A stretch of DNA of 64,000 bases from assembly GCF_003129485.1 (NCBI RefSeq), contig NZ_QFFG01000001.1, positions 124,001 to 188,000 on the forward strand, given 5' to 3'. Below, one piece after another: positions 8,993 to 17,025 of the stretch. Numbering within the stretch: position 1 is the stretch's first letter; each line of letters begins with the position of its first letter. The notes under the pieces were generated by a model. That model was not told the origin of the DNA. It made no database searches and saw nothing but the letters and a program-made list of their open reading frames with translations. Source of the stretch: Polaribacter aquimarinus. GTDB lineage: Bacteria > Bacteroidota > Bacteroidia > Flavobacteriales > Flavobacteriaceae. Both the position numbers and the translations under genes were made by a program.

Positions 8993-9684
8993 TTTTAACC
9001 AGTTATAATAAATAAAACTTTACTACCTTCTAAGTTATTAATTTTTGATGTGTCAGATTACACTATACATCATACTTATTAACAATTATTAATAAGATTC
9101 ATGAAAACTTGTTAATAACTAAAATCAAAATAATCTAAATCTGAACAAATTAGAAATAATAGTGATTTGATTTTCTAAATTTATTATAAAGTAAATCCAA
9201 GTAAAGAACACATCCTTACAAAACACTATAAAACAAGTATTTAAACAATAAAAATAATTTTTAGACCTTTAACTTGTTGCACAGTTTTTAGATTAGAAAA
9301 TTCAAATTAACATGACAAAACAACAATAAATTGATTTGAAAATTTAAACTCAAAAATTACATACTTCTTAGGTTATTAACAATTTAAAAAGTAATCAAAT
9401 AAAAAAATAATTAATTTTTCTTCAAAAAAAGAAATTGAAAAAATAACAACACTATCAAATTAGTTTGGTTTTTGAGTATTGCTATAACTCTTTTTTGATT
9501 ATTTAAAATCCTCTGAGTATTCTAAGACATAAAGTTTTTAGCTCCATTCATATTGTAATGACAAACCTAAAAAAAACAGCCTATTTTACTATTACTTTAA
9601 AATAGCATTTAAATTAAAAAAGAATAAATTATCGAGCAGATAATTTATTCTTTTGAGAAAAGTTGAGGGACAATCTTAATAGAT
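8993..9684. other. Gene-free AT-rich region (~690 bp)
   Basis: No credible coding frame was found on either strand. The stretch is very AT-rich with many short A and T runs. It contains the terminator of the hemopexin-type gene (9618-9654) and should contain the promoter of the S41 gene at its left end. Nothing else recognisable was found. Confidence 0.6.
9618..9654 (-). terminator. Strong terminator after the hemopexin-type lipoprotein
   Basis: A perfect 16-bp stem (9618-9633 with 9639-9654) around the loop GAGCA. On the minus strand it is followed by a T-rich stretch. It lies 31 bp past the stop at 9685. Confidence 0.85.
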
Positions 9685-10449
9685 TTAAAAAACTACTCCT
9701 CTCCATCCATCTATATTTCTTTTTCTAATGGCTGGATTAACAACACCTTTACCTGGTTTCCAAACTGTATATTTATCACCTTTAAAAAAATAAATGTTTT
9801 TACTTTTGGGATGCACTAAAGCTGCATCAATATTAGTTCTAAAAAATTTAGGCAAAGATTTCCAAGCATTAACCCCAATAATACCGCTATCAAATTTTAC
9901 TGGAGGTAAAATTCCATTATCTTTAAAACAATAATATTGATTTCCTTTAAAAGCATAAAAGAGCTTACTTTTTGGATGCTGAATTATTGCATCTATTCCT
10001 TTACTAAAATTATAATCTAATCCTCTTAAAAATTTTGATTTACCCAATTTATATTGCTTAATACTCTTACTACTAGATTTATATTCTATAAATTGATTTC
10101 CATTGATAAAATAAGCTTTTTTCTTGTAATTTATAGCTGCATTTAAGCTCACATTAAATGGCCAATAAACCATTTTCCAACCATCTTTAGCAGTTACTCT
10201 TTTAGTTCTATTATCTTTAGTTTTTACAACTCCTTTTCCTGGTTCCCATTTAATATAATTTACACCAGAGAAAAAATAAATAGCCCCATTTGAGTGTGTG
10301 AATGCAGCGTCTATTTTTTTTAACTTTTTCTTTTTTTGTATACCTTTTTCAATATTTGGTAAAACCATACAACTAGATAGTAAAATAGCCAAACTTAACA
10401 GTAGATATTTTAGTAGCGATGTTCTTAATTTAATACGTAATACTTTCAT
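9685..10449 (-). CDS. Lipoprotein made of four hemopexin-type repeats
   Basis: 254 residues. A lipoprotein signal ends LAILLSSC (lipidated Cys at residue 27). The mature protein then contains four units that start near residues 46, 102, 152 and 207. Each begins with an (I/L)(D/N)AA-like strand and contains a Y-F-(F)-x-G-(N/D)-x-Y core: IDAAFTHSNGAIYFFSG, LNAAINYKKKAYFINGN, IDAIIQHPKSKLFYAFKGN and IDAALVHPKSKNIYFFKGD. Four ~50-residue repeats are what a complete hemopexin beta-propeller has. Hemopexin domains bind heme, metals or protein partners; which applies here is unknown. It sits 14 bp after another lipoprotein gene, so the two form an operon. A heme biosynthesis island begins 3.5 kb away, which is suggestive only. 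Confidence 0.82.
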   Translation of the reverse strand: MKVLRIKLRTSLLKYLLLSLAILLSSCMVLPNIEKGIQKKKKLKKIDAAFTHSNGAIYFFSGVNYIKWEPGKGVVKTKDNRTKRVTAKDGWKMVYWPFNVSLNAAINYKKKAYFINGNQFIEYKSSSKSIKQYKLGKSKFLRGLDYNFSKGIDAIIQHPKSKLFYAFKGNQYYCFKDNGILPPVKFDSGIIGVNAWKSLPKFFRTNIDAALVHPKSKNIYFFKGDKYTVWKPGKGVVNPAIRKRNIDGWRGVVF

Positions 10450-10463
10450 AATGATTGATTTAA

Positions 10464-11006
10464 TTATTCTTTGATATGCTCAACAGAAAACCACACAAGA
10501 ATATATATACCATCAAATTCAGTGAGTCCATATCCTATTGGCCATGGGTTTCTAGTTTCGGTAAATTCAATAAACTGTTGTACTGAAATAAAACCTGATT
10601 TATTACCCAAAAAATCATCGTTATTACCATCAGGATCTTTATCGTACAATTGCACATAAAAGCCTAACTTGGCATCATTCTGCACTTCTTCTTCTGTAAG
10701 GGTAATCCTATACTCAGAACCTTCAGAGTTAATCAAGAATGCTTCTGTACCAACAGAATCAAAAAAATCGCGGTTTCTCTCCCATAAAATGAACTCTTCG
10801 CTTTTATCATCAACAGTAATAGTTGAACTGATTCGTCCATAAAGCTCTAAAGCATTACCTTCTGAAGCAGGAAATTCACGTACCGTTATTGAATCTGCTT
10901 TTATCTTAAATGATTCTGGTTTTGATTCTAGAGAAATGTCATTATTACTGCATGCAACAATAATTATCATAACTAGAATGACGATTGCAAACTTTGATGT
11001 TTTCAT
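10464..11006 (-). CDS. Hypothetical lipoprotein, partner of the hemopexin-type protein
   Basis: 180 residues. The lipoprotein signal ends IIIVACSNND (Cys at residue 19). The mature domain is probably beta-rich and contains an acidic loop YDKDPDGNNDDFLG that looks able to bind calcium. I recognise no named family. It is the first gene of a two-gene unit with the four-repeat hemopexin-type lipoprotein (14 bp gap). A joint role at the cell envelope is a reasonable inference, but nothing in the sequence shows what it is. Divergently transcribed from the TPR-HTH regulator at 11365. Confidence 0.65.
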   Translation of the reverse strand: MKTSKFAIVILVMIIIVACSNNDISLESKPESFKIKADSITVREFPASEGNALELYGRISSTITVDDKSEEFILWERNRDFFDSVGTEAFLINSEGSEYRITLTEEEVQNDAKLGFYVQLYDKDPDGNNDDFLGNKSGFISVQQFIEFTETRNPWPIGYGLTEFDGIYILVWFSVEHIKE

Positions 11007-11364
11007 AATGATATTATTTTGTGGTTTTAATTCTTGTAGTGATCTTAAATTGGTAAGTCTGCAGCCTTATCCAAAATAAGACACCACAAAATTTGTTTAT
11101 CGATATTTTCGACAGTTCAAAACTAGGTAAGAAATGAAATAAAATCTAACTTTTAGCATGGACAAAGTATGGACATACAAAGTTTCACATGGACAAAAAC
11201 CATATTTAAAATCAAAATTAACTTAACTTAAATAATTGATTTTTAGTGAATTATACTGATTAATGCAATTTTAATCCTAATTAATAATTATAGACAGTTG
11301 ATAATCCGTAACTCAGGAATTATATAATATTCATTACATTAGTAGTTGTATAAAAACTTCCGAG
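11007..11364. promoter_or_regulatory. Divergent intergenic region with three ATGGACA repeats
   Basis: The 358-bp spacer lies between the lipoprotein pair (minus) and the TPR-HTH regulator (plus). Three direct copies of ATGGACA occur at 11158-11164, 11169-11175 and 11189-11195. Their starts are 11 and 20 bp apart, about one and two helical turns. This spacing fits a multi-site operator, but no binding data are implied. No TAnnTTTG promoter was identified. Confidence 0.4.
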
Positions 11365-13245
11365 ATGAAAAAAAACAGACTACTTTTAACATTTTTATTT
11401 TGTGTAAGTCTACTTTCTTATAGTCAAAATAAGAAGAGAGTAGATAGTTTAAATAATGCTTTATTAACAGAAAAAAATGATTCTTTAAAAGCAGATATCC
11501 TTCTAAAAATTTGGAAAGAGTTTGTTAATTCTAACACACCAAAATCGCTTGAATATGCAAACAAATTGGTAGAATTAGGTAAAACTACAAACAACGAATA
11601 TATCTTAGCTGATGGATATATGAAAAAAGGCACATCATATGGTTATATGAGTAAGCTTAATGAAGCTACAAAATTTAGCAAGAAGGCTCTATTCTATTTC
11701 AAAAAACAAAAAAACAACAGCAAAATGGGAACAGCATATTTAAATATTGCTGTAGATAAAACTGATTTATCTGAATATAAAAAAGCTAAAAAATATTTAG
11801 ATAGTGCTTTAGTAAATTATACTAAAGCCAAAGACTCTTCAGGATTAACCAAAGTATATTCAAATAAATTTCGTTTATGGTTTATGCAAGGTTACTATAA
11901 GTTAGCAAGAAAAAACTTAATGAAATCTATAGAAATTGCTGAGGATATAAACGATGAATTTTACATAAACAAAGGTTTTGGAAGTCTTGCTCAATGTTAT
12001 TCTTTAATGAAAGACACAATTAATGCTGAAAAAATTTATAAGAAAGTAATTAAAAAATCAAAAGAAAAAGGTTTTAAAAGAAGTCAATATCAAGAAATGG
12101 TATTGTTAGCTTCTATGTATGAGAATAATGTATATAATTTTAATAAATCTCAACTACTTTTAAATGAAGCAATTCCTGAATTAGAAAAACTGAAAGACCA
12201 ATATATGCTTATGATTGCTTATAAAACTAAAGGTCTCGTAAATTACCATAAAAAACAATATAAAGTAGCTATAAAAAATTTAAATAAGAGTTTAGAGATT
12301 TCTAGATTATTTAACAATCCTAAAAGTATTGCTGAAAACTTAATTAGAATTGGAGATTCTTATATAGAATTAAATAATCCAAAAGAAGCTTTAAAACATG
12401 CTAAAGAGTTTACATCTAAATATAATAACACCCAAGGTTCTGTTATGCAGTTAATATCTTATAATTTATATGCAAATATTTATAAAAAACTTGGTAATTT
12501 AAGAGAGGAACTTAAGTATCAAAAATTAATTACTGAAACATCAAGAAAAATAGACTTTAATTCTAGATCAAGAGAAATTGAAGAATTGCAAATAATCTAT
12601 GAAACCTCAAAAAAAGAAAATGAAATTGCGTTAAAAGAAGAAGAAATAAAGACTTTAAATGCACAAGCCAAAAATGATAAGCTAACAAAAACGCTATTTG
12701 GAATTGGAATGTTTTCTTTTTTAGCTATTTCAGGATTAATTTATTTTGGATTTAAGCAACGAATTAAAAAAAATAAGATTGAACAAGAAAAGCAAGAAGC
12801 AATTTTAAAACAGAAGTTAGAATTTAAGAAAAAAGAACTAACAAGTCAAACATTACACTTAGTTCAGAAAAACACATTTATCCAAGAATTAAAAGAAAAT
12901 TTAGAAAGAATAAAAAAATCTCCAGAATTATTTAAAGTAGAGTTTAGACGATTAGTTTTACTGCTTAAAAAAGAAAGTGCTGAGGATAAAGATTGGGAAG
13001 TTTTCAAATCTTATTTTTCTGAAGTTCATAATAATTTTGATGAAAAAATTAAGTCATTGGCTAAAAATATTACTGAAAAAGAAATTCGATTAGCTTCTTT
13101 TTTAAGAATGAATTTATCTACAAAAGAAATAGCTTCAATGTTTAATGTGCTACCGGAGAGTGTACTAAAATCAAAATATAGATTAAAGAAAAAATTAGGT
13201 TTACATAAAGAACAAGATTTAAATAGTTACTTAAACACCCTTTAA
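11365..13245 (+). CDS. TPR-repeat membrane regulator with C-terminal LuxR-like HTH
   Basis: 626 residues. The layout is a signal peptide (MKKNRLLLTFLFCVSLLSYSQ), at least six TPR units between residues ~45 and 410 (for example KNLNKSLEISRLFNNPKSIA), one membrane helix near residue 450 (TLFGIGMFSFLAISGLIYFG), a charged coiled coil, and a C-terminal helix-turn-helix. The HTH reads LASFLRMNLSTKEIASMFNV with a recognition helix around ESVLKSKYRLKKKL. This type is common in Bacteroidota and is thought to sense in the periplasm and bind DNA inside. It is divergent from the hemopexin-type lipoprotein operon, which is a plausible target. Its stop overlaps the stop of hemF by 4 bp (convergent). Confidence 0.85.
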   Translation: MKKNRLLLTFLFCVSLLSYSQNKKRVDSLNNALLTEKNDSLKADILLKIWKEFVNSNTPKSLEYANKLVELGKTTNNEYILADGYMKKGTSYGYMSKLNEATKFSKKALFYFKKQKNNSKMGTAYLNIAVDKTDLSEYKKAKKYLDSALVNYTKAKDSSGLTKVYSNKFRLWFMQGYYKLARKNLMKSIEIAEDINDEFYINKGFGSLAQCYSLMKDTINAEKIYKKVIKKSKEKGFKRSQYQEMVLLASMYENNVYNFNKSQLLLNEAIPELEKLKDQYMLMIAYKTKGLVNYHKKQYKVAIKNLNKSLEISRLFNNPKSIAENLIRIGDSYIELNNPKEALKHAKEFTSKYNNTQGSVMQLISYNLYANIYKKLGNLREELKYQKLITETSRKIDFNSRSREIEELQIIYETSKKENEIALKEEEIKTLNAQAKNDKLTKTLFGIGMFSFLAISGLIYFGFKQRIKKNKIEQEKQEAILKQKLEFKKKELTSQTLHLVQKNTFIQELKENLERIKKSPELFKVEFRRLVLLLKKESAEDKDWEVFKSYFSEVHNNFDEKIKSLAKNITEKEIRLASFLRMNLSTKEIASMFNVLPESVLKSKYRLKKKLGLHKEQDLNSYLNTL

Positions 13246-14144
13246 ACCCAATCTTTAGGATGCGCTAAAACTTTAAGCAATCTTTCTTCTTCAGAATTTT
13301 CTGTTGGAGAATGATTATATTTCCATTGTACAATGGGTGGTAAACTCATTAAAATACTTTCTATTCTTCCATTGGTTTTTAAACCAAAAAGAGTTCCTCT
13401 ATCATGCACTAAATTGAATTCTACATAACGCCCTCTTCTTACTTCTTGCCAATCTTTGTTTTCTTTTGTGAATTCAATTTCTTTTCTTTTTTCAACAATA
13501 GGCACATAACTTTCTAAAAAACTATTACCAACTTCAGTTACAAAATTGAATCTATCTTCCATTGAGAACTCATCAGTTTCTTTTAGATAATCGAAAAATA
13601 AACCTCCAATTCCTCGTGCTTCATTTCTGTGAGCGTTCCAAAAATAGTTATCACAGGTTTCTTTAAATTTTGGATAAAATTCAGAATGATGTTTGTCACA
13701 AGCAGATTTGCAAACCGAATGAAAATGAATTGCATCCTCATCAAACAAATAATAAGGCGTTAAATCTTGACCACCACCAAACCATTGGGTAACAATATTT
13801 CCTGCATCATCATACATTTCAAAATAACGCCAATTTGCGTGCACAGTAGGCACTAATGGATTCTTTGGATGCAAAACTAAACTCAATCCACAAGCAAAAA
13901 AATTACCTTCTTTAACTTTAAATTGATTTCTTAAAACTTCTGGTAATTCTCCGTGAACAGCAGAAATATTTACGCCTCCTTTTTCAAAAACTTTACCATT
14001 TTCAATAACTCTGGTTCTACCTCCTCCACCTTCTGCTCTTTTCCAAATATCTTCTTGAAATTTTGCCTCACCATCTACTTTTTCTAGTGTTGAAGTAATT
14101 GTATCTTGAAGATTTTCTATGTAATTGTAAAATTTATCTTTCAT
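13242..14144 (-). CDS. hemF: Oxygen-dependent coproporphyrinogen III oxidase
   Basis: 300 residues, the usual HemF length. It converts coproporphyrinogen III to protoporphyrinogen IX with O2 in the cytoplasm. Signature segments are visible: AEGGGGRTRVIENGKVFEKG, GVNISAVHGELP, HPKNPLVPTVHANWRYFEMY, the WFGGGQDLTPYY motif, and RGIGGLFFDYL. The C-terminal GRYVEFNLVHDRGTLFGL motif is also present. The start overlaps the acetyltransferase gene by 11 bp, so it is the last gene of the hemE-side cluster. An aerobic enzyme with no hemN in the window implies heme synthesis geared to oxygen here. Confidence 0.97.
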   Translation of the reverse strand: MKDKFYNYIENLQDTITSTLEKVDGEAKFQEDIWKRAEGGGGRTRVIENGKVFEKGGVNISAVHGELPEVLRNQFKVKEGNFFACGLSLVLHPKNPLVPTVHANWRYFEMYDDAGNIVTQWFGGGQDLTPYYLFDEDAIHFHSVCKSACDKHHSEFYPKFKETCDNYFWNAHRNEARGIGGLFFDYLKETDEFSMEDRFNFVTEVGNSFLESYVPIVEKRKEIEFTKENKDWQEVRRGRYVEFNLVHDRGTLFGLKTNGRIESILMSLPPIVQWKYNHSPTENSEEERLLKVLAHPKDWV

Positions 14145-14673
14145 TGTAAATTTCGTAAAGCTCCATATCTAAGGACTCAGAACCTGGAGGAGTGAATGAT
14201 TTATGTAATGTTTTAATCCAATTAAAATTACAATTTTCAGCAACTTTAACACTACTAATATTCGTTTTATTTGTAATAATCTGGAGTGTTTTGAGTTTTA
14301 AAACTTCAAAAGAATATTTGGTCAATGCTTTTACCACTTTTGTTGTAAAACCTTTTCCTTCTATTTGATAACCAATTGCGTAAGCCAATTCTCCTTGCAT
14401 TTTTTTCCAATCAATTTCTTTTATATAAAAAATACCATCTATGGTTCTGTCTTCAGTATTTTTTAGAACAAAAACAAATTCTTCTTTCTCTAGAATATTT
14501 CTCGTCTTTTCTTTGACAAATCTTGTAGACAAATCTGGAGTTAGATTTTGTGCTAAAGTGGATGGAAAATAGGTTTTAAATCGATCTTGGTTAGCAACCA
14601 TAAAATTACAGATCTTCCAAAAGTCTTTTTCTTGAAGTAAATGTAATTCGTGTGTTCCTAAATTTGCAATCAT
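14134..14673 (-). CDS. GNAT-family N-acetyltransferase (RimJ/RimL type)
   Basis: 179 residues. The GNAT core includes a beta-strand pair IDGIFYIKEIDWKKMQGELA followed by YAIGYQIEGKGFTTKVVKAL, where the acetyl-CoA binding Q/R-x-x-G-x-G/A pattern is seen as QIEGKGF. LKTLQIITNKTNISSVKVAE corresponds to the late beta-strand and N-S-x-(K/R)-V-A segment of RimJ/RimL proteins. Such enzymes acetylate protein N-termini or small molecules, and the target is unknown. It overlaps hemF by 11 bp at its 3' end and shares the junction base with the upstream EI24-like gene, so it is co-transcribed with them. Confidence 0.82.
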   Translation of the reverse strand: MIANLGTHELHLLQEKDFWKICNFMVANQDRFKTYFPSTLAQNLTPDLSTRFVKEKTRNILEKEEFVFVLKNTEDRTIDGIFYIKEIDWKKMQGELAYAIGYQIEGKGFTTKVVKALTKYSFEVLKLKTLQIITNKTNISSVKVAENCNFNWIKTLHKSFTPPGSESLDMELYEIYNER

Positions 14674-15419
14674 TAAGCTTCTTTTTGCTGATTTAAAAGC
14701 ACTACCGTTTTAACTGATGCAGCTGTTACAGAAAGTGGTAAAACTACAATAATTCCGATAACAGGAACTAATAAACACAACATAAAAACAATTCCGTTTC
14801 CGATAGAAAAACCTTTATTTCTACCTACAAAATCGATACTTTCTTTGTATTTTAAATGACGTTCTAAAGTATAATCCATATTTCCAAAACCAGCATAATA
14901 AGACTGCACTACAAACAATAAAATGGTAGAAAATATATTTACTAACGGAATAAACTTTAGCAATAAAATAGGAATGGTTACCAATAATTCTTTACTCAAA
15001 TTTCGAATACTAATTCGAATTCCTCTAACCAATTGTTCTTGAAAAGATGTTTTTCTATGCGTATGCTGCAAATTTCCATTAATATGTACTTCTATTTTCT
15101 CGGAAACAGGACTCATAAAAGGTGCAGACAACGCTAAAATAATGTGTTTATAAAGGATTAAGCCTATAATTAAAACCACCAAACCTCCAACAAAAGAAGT
15201 AATTGTAGTTACAGTTTCTTTACCCCAATCCCAAATCCAAATTTTTGCGAGAAAGACACCTATATTATCTGACAATCCATACGCTGTAAAACCAATAATA
15301 GTTGCTGTTAGCACACTAATTATCATTGGAATCGCAAAGTATTTCCAGAGCTTTAGTTTAGATATTAAACCAAAAGCACCTGCGTATGCTTGAATTCCTG
15401 AAAGTATGTCTTTAATCAT
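14673..15419 (-). CDS. EI24/CysZ-like inner membrane protein
   Basis: 248 residues with about four to five hydrophobic segments, including WKYFAIPMIISVLTATIIGF, VGGLVVLIIGLILYKHIILA, and FIPLVNIFSTILLFVVQSYY. The segment YYAGFGNMDYTLER near the middle is typical of the EI24/CysZ family (CysZ is a sulfate channel in E. coli). The function in Bacteroidota is not established. It lies directly upstream of the GNAT gene (1-base overlap) and downstream of hemE across a repeat-containing spacer. Confidence 0.75.
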   Translation of the reverse strand: MIKDILSGIQAYAGAFGLISKLKLWKYFAIPMIISVLTATIIGFTAYGLSDNIGVFLAKIWIWDWGKETVTTITSFVGGLVVLIIGLILYKHIILALSAPFMSPVSEKIEVHINGNLQHTHRKTSFQEQLVRGIRISIRNLSKELLVTIPILLLKFIPLVNIFSTILLFVVQSYYAGFGNMDYTLERHLKYKESIDFVGRNKGFSIGNGIVFMLCLLVPVIGIIVVLPLSVTAASVKTVVLLNQQKEA

Positions 15420-15423
15420 TTAC

Positions 15424-15509
15424 GTTGGCTTGCGTTAGTGATTGAGCATTTGTTGGAGCTCCTTGAAAAGAGCGACTTGCGAAAGCACGACCTTTAGGGA
15501 ACGCCCAAC
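15424..15509. repeat. GC-richer extragenic repeat of the Flavobacteriaceae type
   Basis: The 86-bp spacer segment is clearly richer in G and C than its surroundings. Read on the minus strand it begins GTTGGGCGTTCCC, continues with GGTCGTGCTTTCGC, and ends CAATCACTAACGCAAG. From memory, this order (GGGCGTTCCC, GGTCGGGCTTTC, CCCTAACGC) is that of an interspersed extragenic element frequent in flavobacterial genomes. It lies between hemE and the EI24-like gene and has no coding frame. Confidence 0.55.
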
Positions 15510-15550
15510 TTCTCGATATTATTTTGTTACCAAAATCACTCGAAGTGAGA

Positions 15551-16576
15551 TTAACTTTTATATTCTTTTACAGCATCTACAAATGCCTTTGCATTGTCTA
15601 GTGGAATGTTTGGTAAAATTCCGTGACCTAAATTTACAATATATCTATCTTTTCCGAAATCGTTAATCATTTGATGCACCATTTTTTTAATTTCTGATGG
15701 TGGAGATAACAAACGTGAAGGATCGAAATTACCTTGCAACGTAATTCTTCCTCCTGATAAATAACGTGCATTTCTTGCTGAACACGTCCAATCTACACCT
15801 AAAGCAGAAGCTCCTGATTTTGCCATATCGCCAAGTGCAAACCAACATCCTTTTCCGAATGCAATTACTGGAGTTTCATCTTTTAATGCATCAATAATTT
15901 GCTGAATGTATTGCCAAGAAAATTCTTGATAATCTGTTGGAGACAACATACCTCCCCAAGAATCGAAAACCTGAACTGCATTTACCCCAGCCTCAACTTT
16001 TGCTTTTAAATAGGCAATAGTAGTGTCTGTAATTTTTTGCAATAAACTATGTGCTATAACCGGATTTGTAAAACACAATTCTTTGGCTTTATCAAAGTTT
16101 TTAGAGCCTTGACCTTGTACACAATAGCATAAGATTGTCCAAGGTGAACCTGCAAAACCTATTAACGGAATTTCATCATTTAGTTTTTCTTTAGTAGCTT
16201 TTATGGCGTCCATTACATAGCCTAAAGAATCTTGAATATCAGGAATAATTACTGAGTCTAAATCCTTTTGAGAACGAATTGGATTTGGTAAATATGGACC
16301 AAAATTTGGTTTCATTTCCACTTCAATATTCATTGCTTGCGGAATTACCAAAATATCAGAAAATAAAATGGCGGCATCCATTCCATATCTTCTGATAGGT
16401 TGTACTGTAATTTCTGAAGCTAATTCTGGAGTTTGACAACGTGTAAAGAAATCGTATTTATGTTTGATTTCCATAAATTCTGGCAAATAACGTCCTGCTT
16501 GACGCATCATCCAAACTGGTGGTCTGTCTACTGTTTCTCCTTTTAATGCTCTTAAAAATAAATCGTTTTTTATCAT
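15551..16576 (-). CDS. hemE: Uroporphyrinogen decarboxylase
   Basis: 341 residues, normal family length. It removes the four acetate carboxyls of uroporphyrinogen III to give coproporphyrinogen III in the cytoplasm. The N-terminal signature [16 protein letters not shown] holds the substrate-binding Arg residues. [16 protein letters not shown] matches the second signature, and [10 protein letters not shown] and the C-terminal [11 protein letters not shown] motif are also conserved. It is part of the minus-strand heme cluster. A heptamer-type repeat and an inserted four-helix-bundle gene separate it from hemL upstream. Confidence 0.97.
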   Translation of the reverse strand: MIKNDLFLRALKGETVDRPPVWMMRQAGRYLPEFMEIKHKYDFFTRCQTPELASEITVQPIRRYGMDAAILFSDILVIPQAMNIEVEMKPNFGPYLPNPIRSQKDLDSVIIPDIQDSLGYVMDAIKATKEKLNDEIPLIGFAGSPWTILCYCVQGQGSKNFDKAKELCFTNPVIAHSLLQKITDTTIAYLKAKVEAGVNAVQVFDSWGGMLSPTDYQEFSWQYIQQIIDALKDETPVIAFGKGCWFALGDMAKSGASALGVDWTCSARNARYLSGGRITLQGNFDPSRLLSPPSEIKKMVHQMINDFGKDRYIVNLGHGILPNIPLDNAKAFVDAVKEYKS

Positions 16577-16623
16577 TATATAGCTTTTGGCTATCGGCTT
16601 TTAGCTTTTGGCTTTGGCTTTTA
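16577..16623. repeat. Degenerate heptamer repeat (TTTTRGC) between hemE and the four-helix gene
   Basis: The tract is built of imperfect 7-bp units TTTTGGC/TATCGGC/TTTTAGC on the plus strand. It supplies the last codons of the four-helix-bundle gene (AGC TAA on the minus strand). It belongs with the other period-7 tracts of the heme region. Confidence 0.65.
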
Positions 16624-16977
16624 GCTATTCTTTATCGTATTTATTAATCCGTTAATCATCTTTCCCTCTTTTGCTATAAGTTCAAAAATGATTTCTAATT
16701 CTTCTGATTTAATTAATTCTAATTCTTGAATTATTATAAGTTGAGTTTCCACCTCAAATAGAGAACCCATTGCAACTTCTAAAAACCTTTTAAATTCAAT
16801 TTCACTATTTCTACTTGAGCCCTCTGCAATATTTGATGGAATAGAAACAGCTGCTCTAGTGATTTGACTTATTAACCCAAATTTCTCGTCAGAAGGTAAT
16901 TTTTGAGCTATTTTATAAATTTCTTTAACAAGTAAAATTCCCTGTTTCCAAATCAATAAATTTCTAAAATTTCTCAT
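16621..16977 (-). CDS. Four-helix-bundle protein (23S rRNA intervening-sequence protein family)
   Basis: 118 residues. The family hallmark is the N-terminal F..L..WK..I.L...IY segment (here FRNLLIWKQGILLVKEIYKI) followed by QITRAAVSIPSNIAEG and the Glu-rich FLEVAMGSLFEVETQL. The proteins form four-helix bundles and pentamers. They are often encoded inside rRNA insertions or as stand-alone genes, and relatives (Avd) assist diversity-generating retroelements. The function of stand-alone copies is unknown. Here it interrupts hemL and hemE and is flanked on both sides by heptamer-type repeats, which suggests it was inserted there. Confidence 0.88.
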   Translation of the reverse strand: MRNFRNLLIWKQGILLVKEIYKIAQKLPSDEKFGLISQITRAAVSIPSNIAEGSSRNSEIEFKRFLEVAMGSLFEVETQLIIIQELELIKSEELEIIFELIAKEGKMINGLINTIKNS

Positions 16978-16979
16978 TA

Positions 16980-17025
16980 TTTCTTCTCTAATAGCAAAAG
17001 GCTAAAAGCTATCAGCTACCTTTTG
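16980..17025. repeat. Heptamer-type repeat at the 3' end of hemL
   Basis: On the minus strand the units TAGCTTT, TAGCCTT and TTGCTAT follow each other. The repeat encodes the last hemL codons (GCT GAT AGC TTT TAG), so it overlaps the gene end. Confidence 0.6.

Noticed and set aside
8993..9684. A hidden gene in the 690-bp gap after the hemopexin-type gene
   Set aside because: All frames are broken by frequent stops and no start with a credible protein was found.
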